From: Emticicia fluvialis
Lineage (GTDB): Bacteria; Bacteroidota; Bacteroidia; Cytophagales; Spirosomataceae
Direction: 5' to 3'
DNA: 64,000 nt
Assembly (NCBI RefSeq): GCF_024793945.1
Contig: NZ_JANUSD010000012.1
Location: forward strand, 119,126 to 183,125
A program made the translations under genes and the position numbers. The notes beneath the pieces are model-generated. The model made no database searches. It worked only from the letters and a program-made list of their open reading frames with translations, and was not told the DNA's origin. This document shows positions 17,154-25,320 of the stretch, piece by piece. The stretch's first letter is position 1; every line of letters starts with the position of its first letter.

Positions 17154-18632
17154 ATGAATCAGGTAATGATGCAGTTTTTTGAATGGTATTACCCGAATGA
17201 TGGTTCGCTGTGGAACAAAGTTGGTACTGAGGTAGAAACATTTAAAGAATTAGGTATTGATACTATTTGGCTCCCCCCTGCCTTTAAGGGCGTAAGTGGG
17301 TCTTCTTCCGAAGGCTACGACGTTTATGACATCTACGATTTGGGCGAGTTTGACCAAAAGGGAACCATACGCACCAAATACGGCACCAGAGAAGAATATA
17401 TTGCCGCAATTGAAAACCTACAAAAGCACAAAATAAGGGTTTTGGTTGATGTTGTGCTTAATCATATGGGAGGCGCAGATGAAAAAGAAAAAATTATGGC
17501 CAGAAAGGTAGACCCTGAAAACAGGAATGTTTTTATTGAAGAGCCTGTAGAAATTGAAGCAGATACTAAGTTTTTATTTCCGGGCAGAAACAAAAAATAC
17601 TCCGACTTCGTGTGGGACTACCACTGCTTTACTGGCATTGACCATGATACAGAAAGTGGTGAAAGAGGCATTTACAAAATAATAAATGAGTATGGCGATA
17701 CCTGGGAAGAAGTGGTGGGCGAAGAAAAAGGAAATTTTGATTACCTGATGTTCTCTGATATTGAATCGAGAAACCCGGCTGTACTGGATGAATTGAAACG
17801 CTGGGGTAAATGGTATTTTGAAACGGTAAGGTTTGATGGATTAAGGCTTGACGCCCTGAAACACATAAGCCCCCATTTTTATAATGAATGGCTCAGCTAC
17901 ATGAAAACCCAAGTAAAGCCGGATTTAATTGTAATTGGTGAATTCTGGACGTCGGGTACGGTTGATGTACTAGAGAAATACATTGAGGCAACCGGTGCGG
18001 CTATTCAGTTATTTGATGCTCCGCTGCATTATAATTTTCATACCGCCTCAATAGAAGGCAGTAACTATGATATGCGCCATATATTTGGCAATTCTCTGGT
18101 TAGCAGGCAACCAGACCTGTCAATAACCTTTGTTGAAAACCATGATACCCAGCCGTTTCAAAGCCTTGAATCTCCGGTTGATGCATGGTTTAAACCATTA
18201 GCCTACAGCTTGATATTGCTAAGACAGGAAGGGCATCCCTGTGTTTTTTACTGCGATCTGTATGGCACCTGCTATACCCATGTAAACCATGAAGGCGAAG
18301 AAAAACAGGCAGTAATGCCCAAAATTACGGCCTTGGAAAAATTATTATATGCAAGACAAAAATATGCTTACGGACCACAACATGATTATTTTGACGACGC
18401 CCATTGCGTGGGTTGGACAAGAGAAGGGGCTAATGGCCAAAGTGGTTGCGTGGTTTTATTGTCAAACGCCGGAGAGGCCGTAAAAACTATGCATGTGGGT
18501 ATGCAGTATGCAGGCAAAAGATTTATTGATTTGCTGAGAGACGATGCGCAGGCAGTTTATATTGATGAAGCAGGAAACGGGGAGTTTGGCGTTGGTGCCG
18601 GAAGCGCAGCTGTCTGGATTGCCAACGATTAA
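17154..18632 (+). CDS. amyS: Cytoplasmic alpha-amylase (GH13)
   Basis: Cleaves internal alpha-1,4 bonds of starch, glycogen or maltodextrins. The 492-residue protein lacks a signal peptide and starts MNQVMMQFFEWYYPNDG, as in the cytoplasmic/GH13_5 amylases of Bacillus and E. coli AmyA. Conserved GH13 regions: region I VVLNHMGG at about 100; region II FDGLRLDALKH with nucleophile Asp233; region III VIGEFW with acid/base Glu263; region IV FVENHDTQ with Asp331. It probably acts on intracellular glycogen or imported dextrins. It is followed after 45 bases by the SDR gene, and an operon with SDR and MFS genes is likely. Confidence 0.93.
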   Translation: MNQVMMQFFEWYYPNDGSLWNKVGTEVETFKELGIDTIWLPPAFKGVSGSSSEGYDVYDIYDLGEFDQKGTIRTKYGTREEYIAAIENLQKHKIRVLVDVVLNHMGGADEKEKIMARKVDPENRNVFIEEPVEIEADTKFLFPGRNKKYSDFVWDYHCFTGIDHDTESGERGIYKIINEYGDTWEEVVGEEKGNFDYLMFSDIESRNPAVLDELKRWGKWYFETVRFDGLRLDALKHISPHFYNEWLSYMKTQVKPDLIVIGEFWTSGTVDVLEKYIEATGAAIQLFDAPLHYNFHTASIEGSNYDMRHIFGNSLVSRQPDLSITFVENHDTQPFQSLESPVDAWFKPLAYSLILLRQEGHPCVFYCDLYGTCYTHVNHEGEEKQAVMPKITALEKLLYARQKYAYGPQHDYFDDAHCVGWTREGANGQSGCVVLLSNAGEAVKTMHVGMQYAGKRFIDLLRDDAQAVYIDEAGNGEFGVGAGSAAVWIAND

Positions 18633-18677
18633 GTTTGCTGATGGATAATTAAAACAAATAAAATTCACACATTTACT

Positions 18678-19523
18678 ATGAAATCTTCAAAGAAAAAAAT
18701 CGACTCAAATGCCTCAGGCGAGGCAGAAATGAAACACAAGCCTGTTTTTGAAAGAGAATATGACAGACAACCCCAGAAACTGGCAGGTAAAGTTGCCATT
18801 GTAACAGGTGGAGACAGCGGCATTGGTCGAGCCATTTGTGTGGCTTTTGCCCGTGAAGGAGCAAAAGTTGCCATTGTTTACCGAAAAGACATAGAAGACG
18901 CTAAAGAAACCCGCAAGCTGGTAAAAGAAAAAGGAAGTGAAGCCATTATTGTAAGTGCTGATATCAGTATTGAGAAAAACTGTAGAAAAATCATAGACAA
19001 AGTAATTAAAACCTGGGGTACCGTAGACATTCTGGTCAATAATGCGGCTGTTCAGTATCCGCAGACAGAAATCGAGAATATCAAAGAGCCACAACTGGTT
19101 CAGACTTTCCGCACCAATATTTTCTCACAGTTATTTCTGGTTCAGGCAGCTCTACCCCATCTGAAAGAAGGAAGCTCAATAATTAATACCACGTCGGTAA
19201 CTGCTTATAAAGGCAACCCATTCCTACTTGACTATTCGGCCACCAAGGGAGCCATAGTTTCGTTTACACGGTCTCTCTCGGGTATTCTGAACGCCAGAAA
19301 AATCAGAGTGAATGCCGTTGCTCCCGGCCCAATCTGGACACCACTTATTACTTCTACTTTTCCGGACGAATCATTAGAGACATTCGGTAAAGACACTCCA
19401 ATGCAAAGAGCAGGCCAGCCTGCTGAAGTAGCCCCTGCTTATGTTTTTCTTGCTTCAGAAGATGCCAGCTATATTACCGGCCAGGTTATTCATGTAAATG
19501 GCGGAGAAATTGTTAATGGCTAA
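18678..19523 (+). CDS. SDR oxidoreductase of the general-stress YdaD/YghA type
   Basis: A 281-residue NAD(P)-dependent short-chain dehydrogenase. It has the 35-residue N-terminal extension typical of YdaD/YghA-type enzymes, which includes the family-typical stretch DRQPQKLAGK. The nucleotide motif TGGDSGIG is at 43-50, NNAA at about 121-124, catalytic Ser173 in NTTSVTAY, and Tyr186/Lys190 in YSATK. The C-terminus ends ITGQVIHVNGGEIVNG. Substrate unknown; relatives are general-stress proteins in Bacillus. It sits between amylase and a MFS transporter, with 25 bases to the latter. Confidence 0.9.
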   Translation: MKSSKKKIDSNASGEAEMKHKPVFEREYDRQPQKLAGKVAIVTGGDSGIGRAICVAFAREGAKVAIVYRKDIEDAKETRKLVKEKGSEAIIVSADISIEKNCRKIIDKVIKTWGTVDILVNNAAVQYPQTEIENIKEPQLVQTFRTNIFSQLFLVQAALPHLKEGSSIINTTSVTAYKGNPFLLDYSATKGAIVSFTRSLSGILNARKIRVNAVAPGPIWTPLITSTFPDESLETFGKDTPMQRAGQPAEVAPAYVFLASEDASYITGQVIHVNGGEIVNG

Positions 19524-19548
19524 ATTTTAATGAAACAAGCAGATTATC

Positions 19549-21048
19549 ATGTTCAATTTACAACCACAAGACACACTTACAGAAAAAGAAATAGAATGCG
19601 GCATGAAACTGAGTATCAGAGAAGGGCTGGCCACTGAAACCATGACCGTGCTTACCAGTGGCGCCTTTCTTACTGCCCTTAGCCTGCTTCTGGGTGCTAC
19701 CAACCTGCAGATAGGGTTCATTGCTGCATTGCCTGCATTCTCTAATATATCGCAGTTAATTACCATCTGGCTCGTAAAACGCTTTAATAACAGGCGCGGC
19801 ATCAGCGTTTTGTTTTCTGTTTTGGGGCGTATCCCTATATTGGTGATTGGTATAATAGCCTTGTTTTTTCCGCACGACATCTCTATTGAGTTTATTATAC
19901 TCTTTCTTTTCTTCAATTTCTTTTTTGCATCTATGGCCGGACTGACCTGGAATGCGTGGATGAAAGACCTGATACCGGAGAAAGTAATGGGTACATATTT
20001 TTCAAGACGAAGCGGATATCTGCAAACGCTGAATGTATGCCTGAGCCTGATTACAGCACTGGCAATTGATTATGTAAAAGATAACTTCCCGGCATTTGAA
20101 TTAGACGCCTACGGTATTATGTTTGTTGCAGGTGGTATTATTGGCCTGGCAGGGGTTTTAATGTTATCGCGCATTCCTGAACCTAAGTCTTTTCTTGGTA
20201 ATGAAAACGTATTCAGGCTTTTTATTCTGCCGCTTAAAGACAACAACTTCCTGAGGCTGCTCATTTTTAATTCGTTCTGGGTATTTTCGCTTAGTATTGC
20301 CACACCCTTTTTTACTGTATTTCTTATGAACCACATGAAATACAGCATTTCATATATTATTACACTTACCATTATAAGCCAGCTTTGCAGCATTGCCACT
20401 ATACGAAGCTGGGGTGTGTTTGCCGACCGATATAGTAATAAAACCATTTTATCTATTTGTGCACCAATTTACATTATATGCATTGGTGCATGGTCTTTTG
20501 TTGGCATTTATACCGAATTTGCCTCAAACTTTGCTTTGCTGGTGGGAATTTACGCCTTTATGGGCGCTGCAACGGCGGGCATTAACCTTTCGTTAACCAA
20601 CATTGGGCTTAAGCTGGCACCGCGCAAAGAAGCCATTGCCTATCTATCGGTTAAAAATTCGGTTACCGCTGTTTTTTCTTTTATGGGTCCGCTTATAGGT
20701 GGTTTTCTGGCCGACTACTTTGCCAACCGACACTTGAATATCAGAATAGAATGGACAAGCCCCAGCCTCGACAAAGTTTTCAGAATTTTGTCGCTTCACC
20801 AATGGAACTTCCTTTTTATCATTGGCGCTGTGCTGGCGCTGCTATCCTTAGAGTTTCTTGTAAGAGTAAAAGAAGTTGGCGAAGTAGAAAAAAACCTGGT
20901 AGTTAAAATTATGAGAAGCAGCATCAGAAACAACCTGAAAGATTATTTTGTAGTAGGCAATATGCTTAACTGGCATAACCACCTGATGGCTGTTATAAGA
21001 AAGAAAAAAACCGAACCTATACAAGACGGAGCATCCAAGCCAACATAG
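19549..21048 (+). CDS. Major facilitator superfamily transporter
   Basis: A 499-residue membrane protein with about 12 hydrophobic helices. The loop between helices 2 and 3 (LVKRFNNRRGISVLFSVLGRIP) corresponds to the MFS motif A position. GVFADRYSNKTIL in the second half repeats this motif (G-x-x-x-D-R). Substrate cannot be told. The long soluble tail (LVRVKEVGEVEKNLVVKIM onward, about 60 residues) is noteworthy. It is the third gene after amylase and SDR, and export or uptake of a sugar or stress metabolite is possible (inference). Confidence 0.8.
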   Translation: MFNLQPQDTLTEKEIECGMKLSIREGLATETMTVLTSGAFLTALSLLLGATNLQIGFIAALPAFSNISQLITIWLVKRFNNRRGISVLFSVLGRIPILVIGIIALFFPHDISIEFIILFLFFNFFFASMAGLTWNAWMKDLIPEKVMGTYFSRRSGYLQTLNVCLSLITALAIDYVKDNFPAFELDAYGIMFVAGGIIGLAGVLMLSRIPEPKSFLGNENVFRLFILPLKDNNFLRLLIFNSFWVFSLSIATPFFTVFLMNHMKYSISYIITLTIISQLCSIATIRSWGVFADRYSNKTILSICAPIYIICIGAWSFVGIYTEFASNFALLVGIYAFMGAATAGINLSLTNIGLKLAPRKEAIAYLSVKNSVTAVFSFMGPLIGGFLADYFANRHLNIRIEWTSPSLDKVFRILSLHQWNFLFIIGAVLALLSLEFLVRVKEVGEVEKNLVVKIMRSSIRNNLKDYFVVGNMLNWHNHLMAVIRKKKTEPIQDGASKPT

Positions 21049-21169
21049 CCTTAAGTTTTGAAGACTGAATAACAGGCAAAGCAAATTCATTTGGCTTAAT
21101 TTTGCCTTATCTTTCGAGATATGCTGGTTTATATATTAATTTAGGCCATTAAAAACTTAGCTGAACGGT

Positions 21170-21694
21170 ATGATAAAAATAGGAGTGATTAATGTTTCGG
21201 ATAGAGCCAGTGCAGGTATTTATGAGGATATTCCGGGTAAAGCGGTAGTTGAAACACTAAAAGAATATCTGGTGTCTGAGTTTGAAACGGTTTATAAGGT
21301 AATACCAGACGAACAAGCCCTGATTTCAGAAACTCTGATTGAAATGGCAGATGTGCATGAATGCTGCCTGATAGTAACCACCGGAGGAACCGGCCCCGCC
21401 AGGCGCGACGTAACACCTGAAGCAACCGAAGCTGTATGCCAAAAAATGATGCCGGGTTTTGGAGAGCTGATGCGCATGGAAAGCCTGAAATACGTACCTA
21501 CGGCAATATTATCAAGACAAACCGCCGGCATACGCAACAAAAGCCTGATTATTAACCTGCCCGGAAAGCCAAGAGCCATTCGTCAATGTCTCGACGCTGT
21601 TTTTCCGGCTGTGCCCTACTGCATAGACCTGATAGAAGGCCCTTTTCTGGTTTGTAATCAGGATGTAATGAAGGAATTCCGTCCGAAGAGTTAA
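21170..21694 (+). CDS. mogA: Molybdopterin adenylyltransferase, MogA/MoaB family
   Basis: Adenylates molybdopterin before metal insertion in molybdenum cofactor synthesis. At 174 residues it has family length. It starts IGVINVSDRASAG and has the MPT-binding signature TTGGTGPARRDVTPEAT at about 70-86. SRQTAGIRNKSLIINLPGKP at about 124-143 is the second family block. No other moa or moe genes are in the window, so it is detached from its pathway. Convergent with ychF across a strong hairpin. Confidence 0.9.
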   Translation: MIKIGVINVSDRASAGIYEDIPGKAVVETLKEYLVSEFETVYKVIPDEQALISETLIEMADVHECCLIVTTGGTGPARRDVTPEATEAVCQKMMPGFGELMRMESLKYVPTAILSRQTAGIRNKSLIINLPGKPRAIRQCLDAVFPAVPYCIDLIEGPFLVCNQDVMKEFRPKS

Positions 21695-21759
21695 ACCAGT
21701 CAACGGAGTAATAATTAGGAAGAAAAGCAGGGTAATTATCTGATAAAGATACATAACCA

Positions 21760-21797
21760 AAGCAGGTTCCGGCGTTCTGGTATTCCGGAACCTGCTT
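21760..21797. terminator. Hairpin terminator between mogA and ychF
   Basis: AAGCAGGTTCCGG (21760-21772) pairs exactly with CCGGAACCTGCTT (21785-21797), a 13-bp stem with a 12-base loop, located between the convergent genes. T-runs are weak on both sides. Confidence 0.8.
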
Positions 21798-21806
21798 ACG
21801 AATCAA

Positions 21807-22910
21807 CTATACATTAAATCTGAAGTGCATAATGTCGCCATCGGCTACAACATATTCTTTGCCCTCTATACGTAGGCGCCCGGCCTCACGGCAGGCAGCC
21901 TCAGAGCCATATTTTACATAATCATCATAAGCAATTACCTCCGCTTTAATAAACCCTTTCTCAAAGTCGGTATGTATTACACTAGCCGCCTGCGGGGCTT
22001 TCCAGCCTTCCTGAATCGTCCAGGCTCTTACCTCCTGTACACCTGCAGTAAAATAAGTACGCAAAGTAAGTAATTTGTAAGCAGACCTTATCAGCCTGTT
22101 CAAACCAGGTTCTTTCAGACCATATTCGTCCAGAAACATGGCTTTATCGTCAGGATCTTCCATTTCTGTAATCTGCGCTTCAATAGAGTTGTTCAGCACA
22201 ATCATCTGGGCGTTTTCGGCATCTGCTACCTTCTGAAGTATCTCAGAAAACTTATTGCCGGTGTGCATAGATGCTTCGTCAACATTGGCCACATACAAAA
22301 CAGGCTTAATGGTAAGCAAAAACAAATCGGCAATAGCTGGTAAATCTTCTTTGGCAAGGCCTAGTCCGCGTACATTCTTACCTTGCAAAAGCCATTCCTG
22401 GCACCGCTTTAATACATCAAACTCGGCTTTTGCTTTGGCGTCTCCACCTACTCTGGCCTGCTTTTCAATCTTCTGTATTTTCTTCTCAATACTATCAAGG
22501 TCTTTCAGTTGAAGCTCGGTATCTATAATTTCCTTGTCGCCTATGGGGTTTATGTCTCCCTCATCACGAAGAATGTTATCATCTTCAAAACATCTGATTA
22601 CATGTATAATGGCATCAACCTCTCTGATGTTTCCCAAAAACTTGTTACCAAGGCCTTCACCACGGCTGGCACCTTTAACAAGCCCGGCAATGTCTACAAT
22701 TTCAATCTGGGTAGGCACTATCCGGTTAGGTTTTACGAGTTCGGCCAGTTTGGTTAAACGGCTGTCTGGTACATCAACCAAACCCACGTTAGGGTCTATG
22801 GTACAGAAACGATAATTGCTTGCCTGTGCTTTGGCACTATTAGAAACGGCATTAAAAAGTGTTGATTTCCCAACATTGGGCAGACCCACAATTCCGGCTT
22901 GTAAAGGCAT
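21807..22910 (-). CDS. ychF: Ribosome-binding ATPase YchF
   Basis: Obg-family P-loop protein that prefers ATP and binds ribosomes (family knowledge). 367 residues: P-loop GLPNVGKST at 9-17, DIAGLVKGASRGEGLGNKFL switch region at about 73-92, NVDE at about 205 replacing the usual NKxD of GTPases, which is the mark of YchF. The C-terminal TGS domain (TYFTAGVQEVRAWTIQEG and VIHTDFEKGFIKAEVI) ends DGDIMHFRFNV. A near-ideal promoter lies upstream. Confidence 0.97.
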   Translation of the reverse strand: MPLQAGIVGLPNVGKSTLFNAVSNSAKAQASNYRFCTIDPNVGLVDVPDSRLTKLAELVKPNRIVPTQIEIVDIAGLVKGASRGEGLGNKFLGNIREVDAIIHVIRCFEDDNILRDEGDINPIGDKEIIDTELQLKDLDSIEKKIQKIEKQARVGGDAKAKAEFDVLKRCQEWLLQGKNVRGLGLAKEDLPAIADLFLLTIKPVLYVANVDEASMHTGNKFSEILQKVADAENAQMIVLNNSIEAQITEMEDPDDKAMFLDEYGLKEPGLNRLIRSAYKLLTLRTYFTAGVQEVRAWTIQEGWKAPQAASVIHTDFEKGFIKAEVIAYDDYVKYGSEAACREAGRLRIEGKEYVVADGDIMHFRFNV

Positions 22911-22947
22911 ATAATTTTGTTAAACTTTTGTCTGAATAAATTTTGCG

Positions 22948-22979
22948 CAAAATTACTTTAAAAGCATCAGAATGGCAAA
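22948..22979 (-). promoter_or_regulatory. Promoter of ychF
   Basis: On the minus strand TTTG (complement of 22976-22979) and TAATTTTG (complement of 22948-22955) are separated by 20 bases, matching the Bacteroidota consensus. The start codon lies about 38 bases downstream. Confidence 0.75.
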
Positions 22980-23111
22980 AGTAAATGCAAAAGGGAAGGA
23001 TAATTTGACACAGGCCTATAATAGCAAAGCCTTTGAGAGACTCCCAAAGGCTGAATGTCTTTAACTCCCATACTCAAAAAGCAATTATCAAAAAAAAAAG
23101 AGAGAATTACA

Positions 23112-23141
23112 GATTCCGGTTTAGTGAAATAAAACCGAATC
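23112..23141 (-). terminator. Terminator after the DUF3276 gene
   Basis: On the minus strand GATTCGGTTT pairs with AAACCGGAATC with one bulged G. A run of ten T follows about 17 bases later. A second hairpin, AGCCTTTG (23028-23035) with CAAAGGCT (23045-23052), lies further downstream. Nothing else is visible between ychF and this gene. Confidence 0.65.
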
Positions 23142-23177
23142 AGCAGCAAAAATTGATAATTGATAATTTGTCAGGAA

Positions 23178-23528
23178 CTACTCCCATTTCAAGTCAGAGC
23201 CACCACCCGCAGCATAGTCGTCTGTCTCTTCGCCGGCTGCAGTAACCTGCTCGTTTTTGTACTGATCGAAGTCAAAATCAGGCATCAGTTCAGTTTTAAT
23301 GTGATCAATTGTATCTTGCAAAGCTTCAAGGAATTTGTTAAAATCTTCTTTGTAAACAAACATCTTGCTCTTTTCAAATACAAAACCGCCATCTTTCTGA
23401 AAACGACGACTCTCGGTAATAGTCAGGTAATAGTCACTTGAACGGGTACTTCTTACATCAAAAAAATAAGTACGCTTACCCGCTCTTACACGTTTGGAGT
23501 AAATTTTGTCTCTGTCTTCTCTTTCCAC
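23178..23528 (-). CDS. DUF3276 / PUR-domain nucleic-acid-binding protein
   Basis: A 116-residue protein of the Bacteroidota-wide DUF3276 family, which has the PUR-alpha fold known to bind single-stranded DNA/RNA. It shows the beta-rich core KRTYFFDVRSTRSSDYYLTI, ESRRF, and KSKMFVYKEDFNKFLEAL. The C-terminal helix and an acidic tail follow. It starts with GTG at 23528. Promoter elements on the minus strand: TTTG (complement of 23591-23594), 18 bases, then TATATTTG (complement of 23565-23572). Cellular role not established; probably RNA-related. Confidence 0.85.
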   Translation of the reverse strand: MEREDRDKIYSKRVRAGKRTYFFDVRSTRSSDYYLTITESRRFQKDGGFVFEKSKMFVYKEDFNKFLEALQDTIDHIKTELMPDFDFDQYKNEQVTAAGEETDDYAAGGGSDLKWE

Positions 23529-23759
23529 AATCCTTGTTAAGTTTTAGAGGTTTAGAATGATTTTCAAATATAGGTTTTTATTATTTTATGCAAAATATTT
23601 TATTAGGATTTTCAAACAAAAATAATGTTAATTTTAATTCAAATCAGCAATTCTCAACATAAATATTTTAATTATGATTTCATTACAAAATTTTTGATTG
23701 TTTTCAGCCTTGCCGAAATTTTTGTATATATGCAGTACAAAATCAAATTTCAACCCTGA

Positions 23760-24323
23760 ATGACCCATAAAACAGTAACCTTTCTGTGTTTACTCGTTCT
23801 GCTTAATTCTACATTGTTACAAGGCCAGGCGTCTTATCTGGGTACCGAAATGTTCGGTAAAGCATCTTTCTATGAAAATGTGTTTTACGGCAAAAAAACT
23901 GCAAACGGCGAAATTCTTAAAAAAAATATGCTTACCTGTGCACATCAGACACTTCCGTTTGGTACTATGCTTGAAGTAACCAACCTCACAAACAATAATT
24001 CGTGTATTGTAAGGGTTAATGACAGAGGGCCATTTATAAAAAAAAGAGTACTGGACCTGACACATGCCGCAGCCAGAAGGCTAAACATGTTGCACCACGG
24101 AGTAGTTAATGTTAAAATAACCATAGTAGGCCAAAACAACAAAGTGTACATTGCCAGCGCAGGCTCAATGATTAAAAGCTCTGCCGACTTGATGGTCAAT
24201 GAGCCGCATGATGGCAAAGTAAAAGTGCCCATGAAACCCAGGCACAAAACTATATTAAGCAAGCCTTCAAGAGCGGCCAATAAGAAAAGAGCCATGAGAA
24301 GAAGCAAAACTGGCCATAAATAG
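23760..24323 (+). CDS. RlpA-like double-psi beta-barrel protein
   Basis: A 187-residue secreted protein with a signal peptide (to about residue 22, ending LLQGQA) and one RlpA-like domain at about 35-120. Its signature blocks are GKASFYENVFYGKKTANGEI, MLTCAHQTLPFGTMLEVTNL and VNDRGPFIKKRVLDLTHAAARRL. The Asp in NDRGP corresponds to the catalytic acid of lytic RlpA enzymes. There is no SPOR domain. Instead the tail is very basic (KKRAMRRSKTGHK), which suggests binding to the envelope or to nucleic acid. Role in cell-wall remodelling is inferred. The DUF58 gene follows after about 57 bases. Confidence 0.85.
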   Translation: MTHKTVTFLCLLVLLNSTLLQGQASYLGTEMFGKASFYENVFYGKKTANGEILKKNMLTCAHQTLPFGTMLEVTNLTNNNSCIVRVNDRGPFIKKRVLDLTHAAARRLNMLHHGVVNVKITIVGQNNKVYIASAGSMIKSSADLMVNEPHDGKVKVPMKPRHKTILSKPSRAANKKRAMRRSKTGHK

Positions 24324-24380
24324 ACGGTAATTGCCCGCAGAGAAAATTTACAATATAATTGATTGAATGAGGATGAAATT

Positions 24381-25283
24381 ATGATTGACTTAGTAAAGAT
24401 ACGCGAATACGGTAGCATTGAGTTTCTGGCCAAGCAGCTGGTTGAAGGATTCATTACGGGTTTGCATAAATCTCCGTTTCATGGGTTTTCAGTAGAGTTT
24501 GCTGAACACCGCCTCTATAATACTGGCGAAAGCACCCGCTATATTGACTGGAAAGTATTTGGCAAAACCGACCGCCTGTATGTAAAACGTTATGAAGAAG
24601 AAACCAACCTGAGGTGCCACCTGCTGATTGATACGTCGTCATCGATGTATTATCCTGAAAAAACCAATGGTAAAATCAATTTCAGTATTATGGCAGCCGG
24701 CGCTATTGCTTATATGCTTCAGAAACAACGTGATGCGGTAAGTTTAACTACTTTCTCTGACGAAATCGAGTTGCAGACACCCATAAAATCAACGGCCTCG
24801 CACATACACAAGCTATTTCTTGACCTTGACTCGCTTCTCCTGAAACCCAAACCGAACAAAAAGACATCGGTAGTTGATACCCTGCACGAAATTGCAGAAA
24901 AAATCCATAAGCGCTCGCTGGTAGTTATTTTCAGTGATATGTTTGACGACATTGCCAATACCGAGCGCCTATTCTCGGCCATGCAGCATTTACGCCACAA
25001 TCTGCACGAGGTGCTGCTGTTTCATGTAACCGACAAGAATACTGAAGAAGACTTCAATTTTGAAGAAAGACCTTACGAGTTTATAGATCTTGAAACGGGT
25101 GAGAAGGTAAAAATACAACCGTCGCAGGTTAAAACACAGTATCAGGCTGCCATTAAAGAATTTTACCACGACCTGCGCCTGAAATGTGGCCAATATAAAA
25201 TAGATTTTATTGAGGCTGATATCGCTCAGGGCTTCGACCAGATTCTTTCTGCTTTTCTGGTTAAAAGAGGTAAAATGAAGTAA
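24381..25283 (+). CDS. DUF58-domain protein (vWA-like)
   Basis: A protein of about 300 residues carrying the DUF58 block GFSVEFAEHRLYNTGESTRYIDWKVFGKTDRLYVKRYEEE, followed by a von Willebrand A-like fold with the MIDAS sequence DTSSSM. Family members normally sit beside a MoxR AAA+ ATPase and act with it as a metal-binding adaptor. Here the MoxR gene is 19 kb away. The frame opens with TTG at 24363, but the ATG at 24381 (MIDLVKIREYGSIEFL) is the better start, as relatives begin at that helix. It is separated by 37 bases from the next gene. Confidence 0.88.
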   Translation: MIDLVKIREYGSIEFLAKQLVEGFITGLHKSPFHGFSVEFAEHRLYNTGESTRYIDWKVFGKTDRLYVKRYEEETNLRCHLLIDTSSSMYYPEKTNGKINFSIMAAGAIAYMLQKQRDAVSLTTFSDEIELQTPIKSTASHIHKLFLDLDSLLLKPKPNKKTSVVDTLHEIAEKIHKRSLVVIFSDMFDDIANTERLFSAMQHLRHNLHEVLLFHVTDKNTEEDFNFEERPYEFIDLETGEKVKIQPSQVKTQYQAAIKEFYHDLRLKCGQYKIDFIEADIAQGFDQILSAFLVKRGKMK

Positions 25284-25320
25284 TTCTTTCATTGATTCTA
25301 TCCATTAACTTTTAAATATC

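Noticed and set aside
23945..24454. 169-codon minus-strand frame opposite rlpA and the DUF58 start
   Set aside because: Hydrophobic-looking translation but it mirrors rlpA, which has a signal peptide and family motifs.
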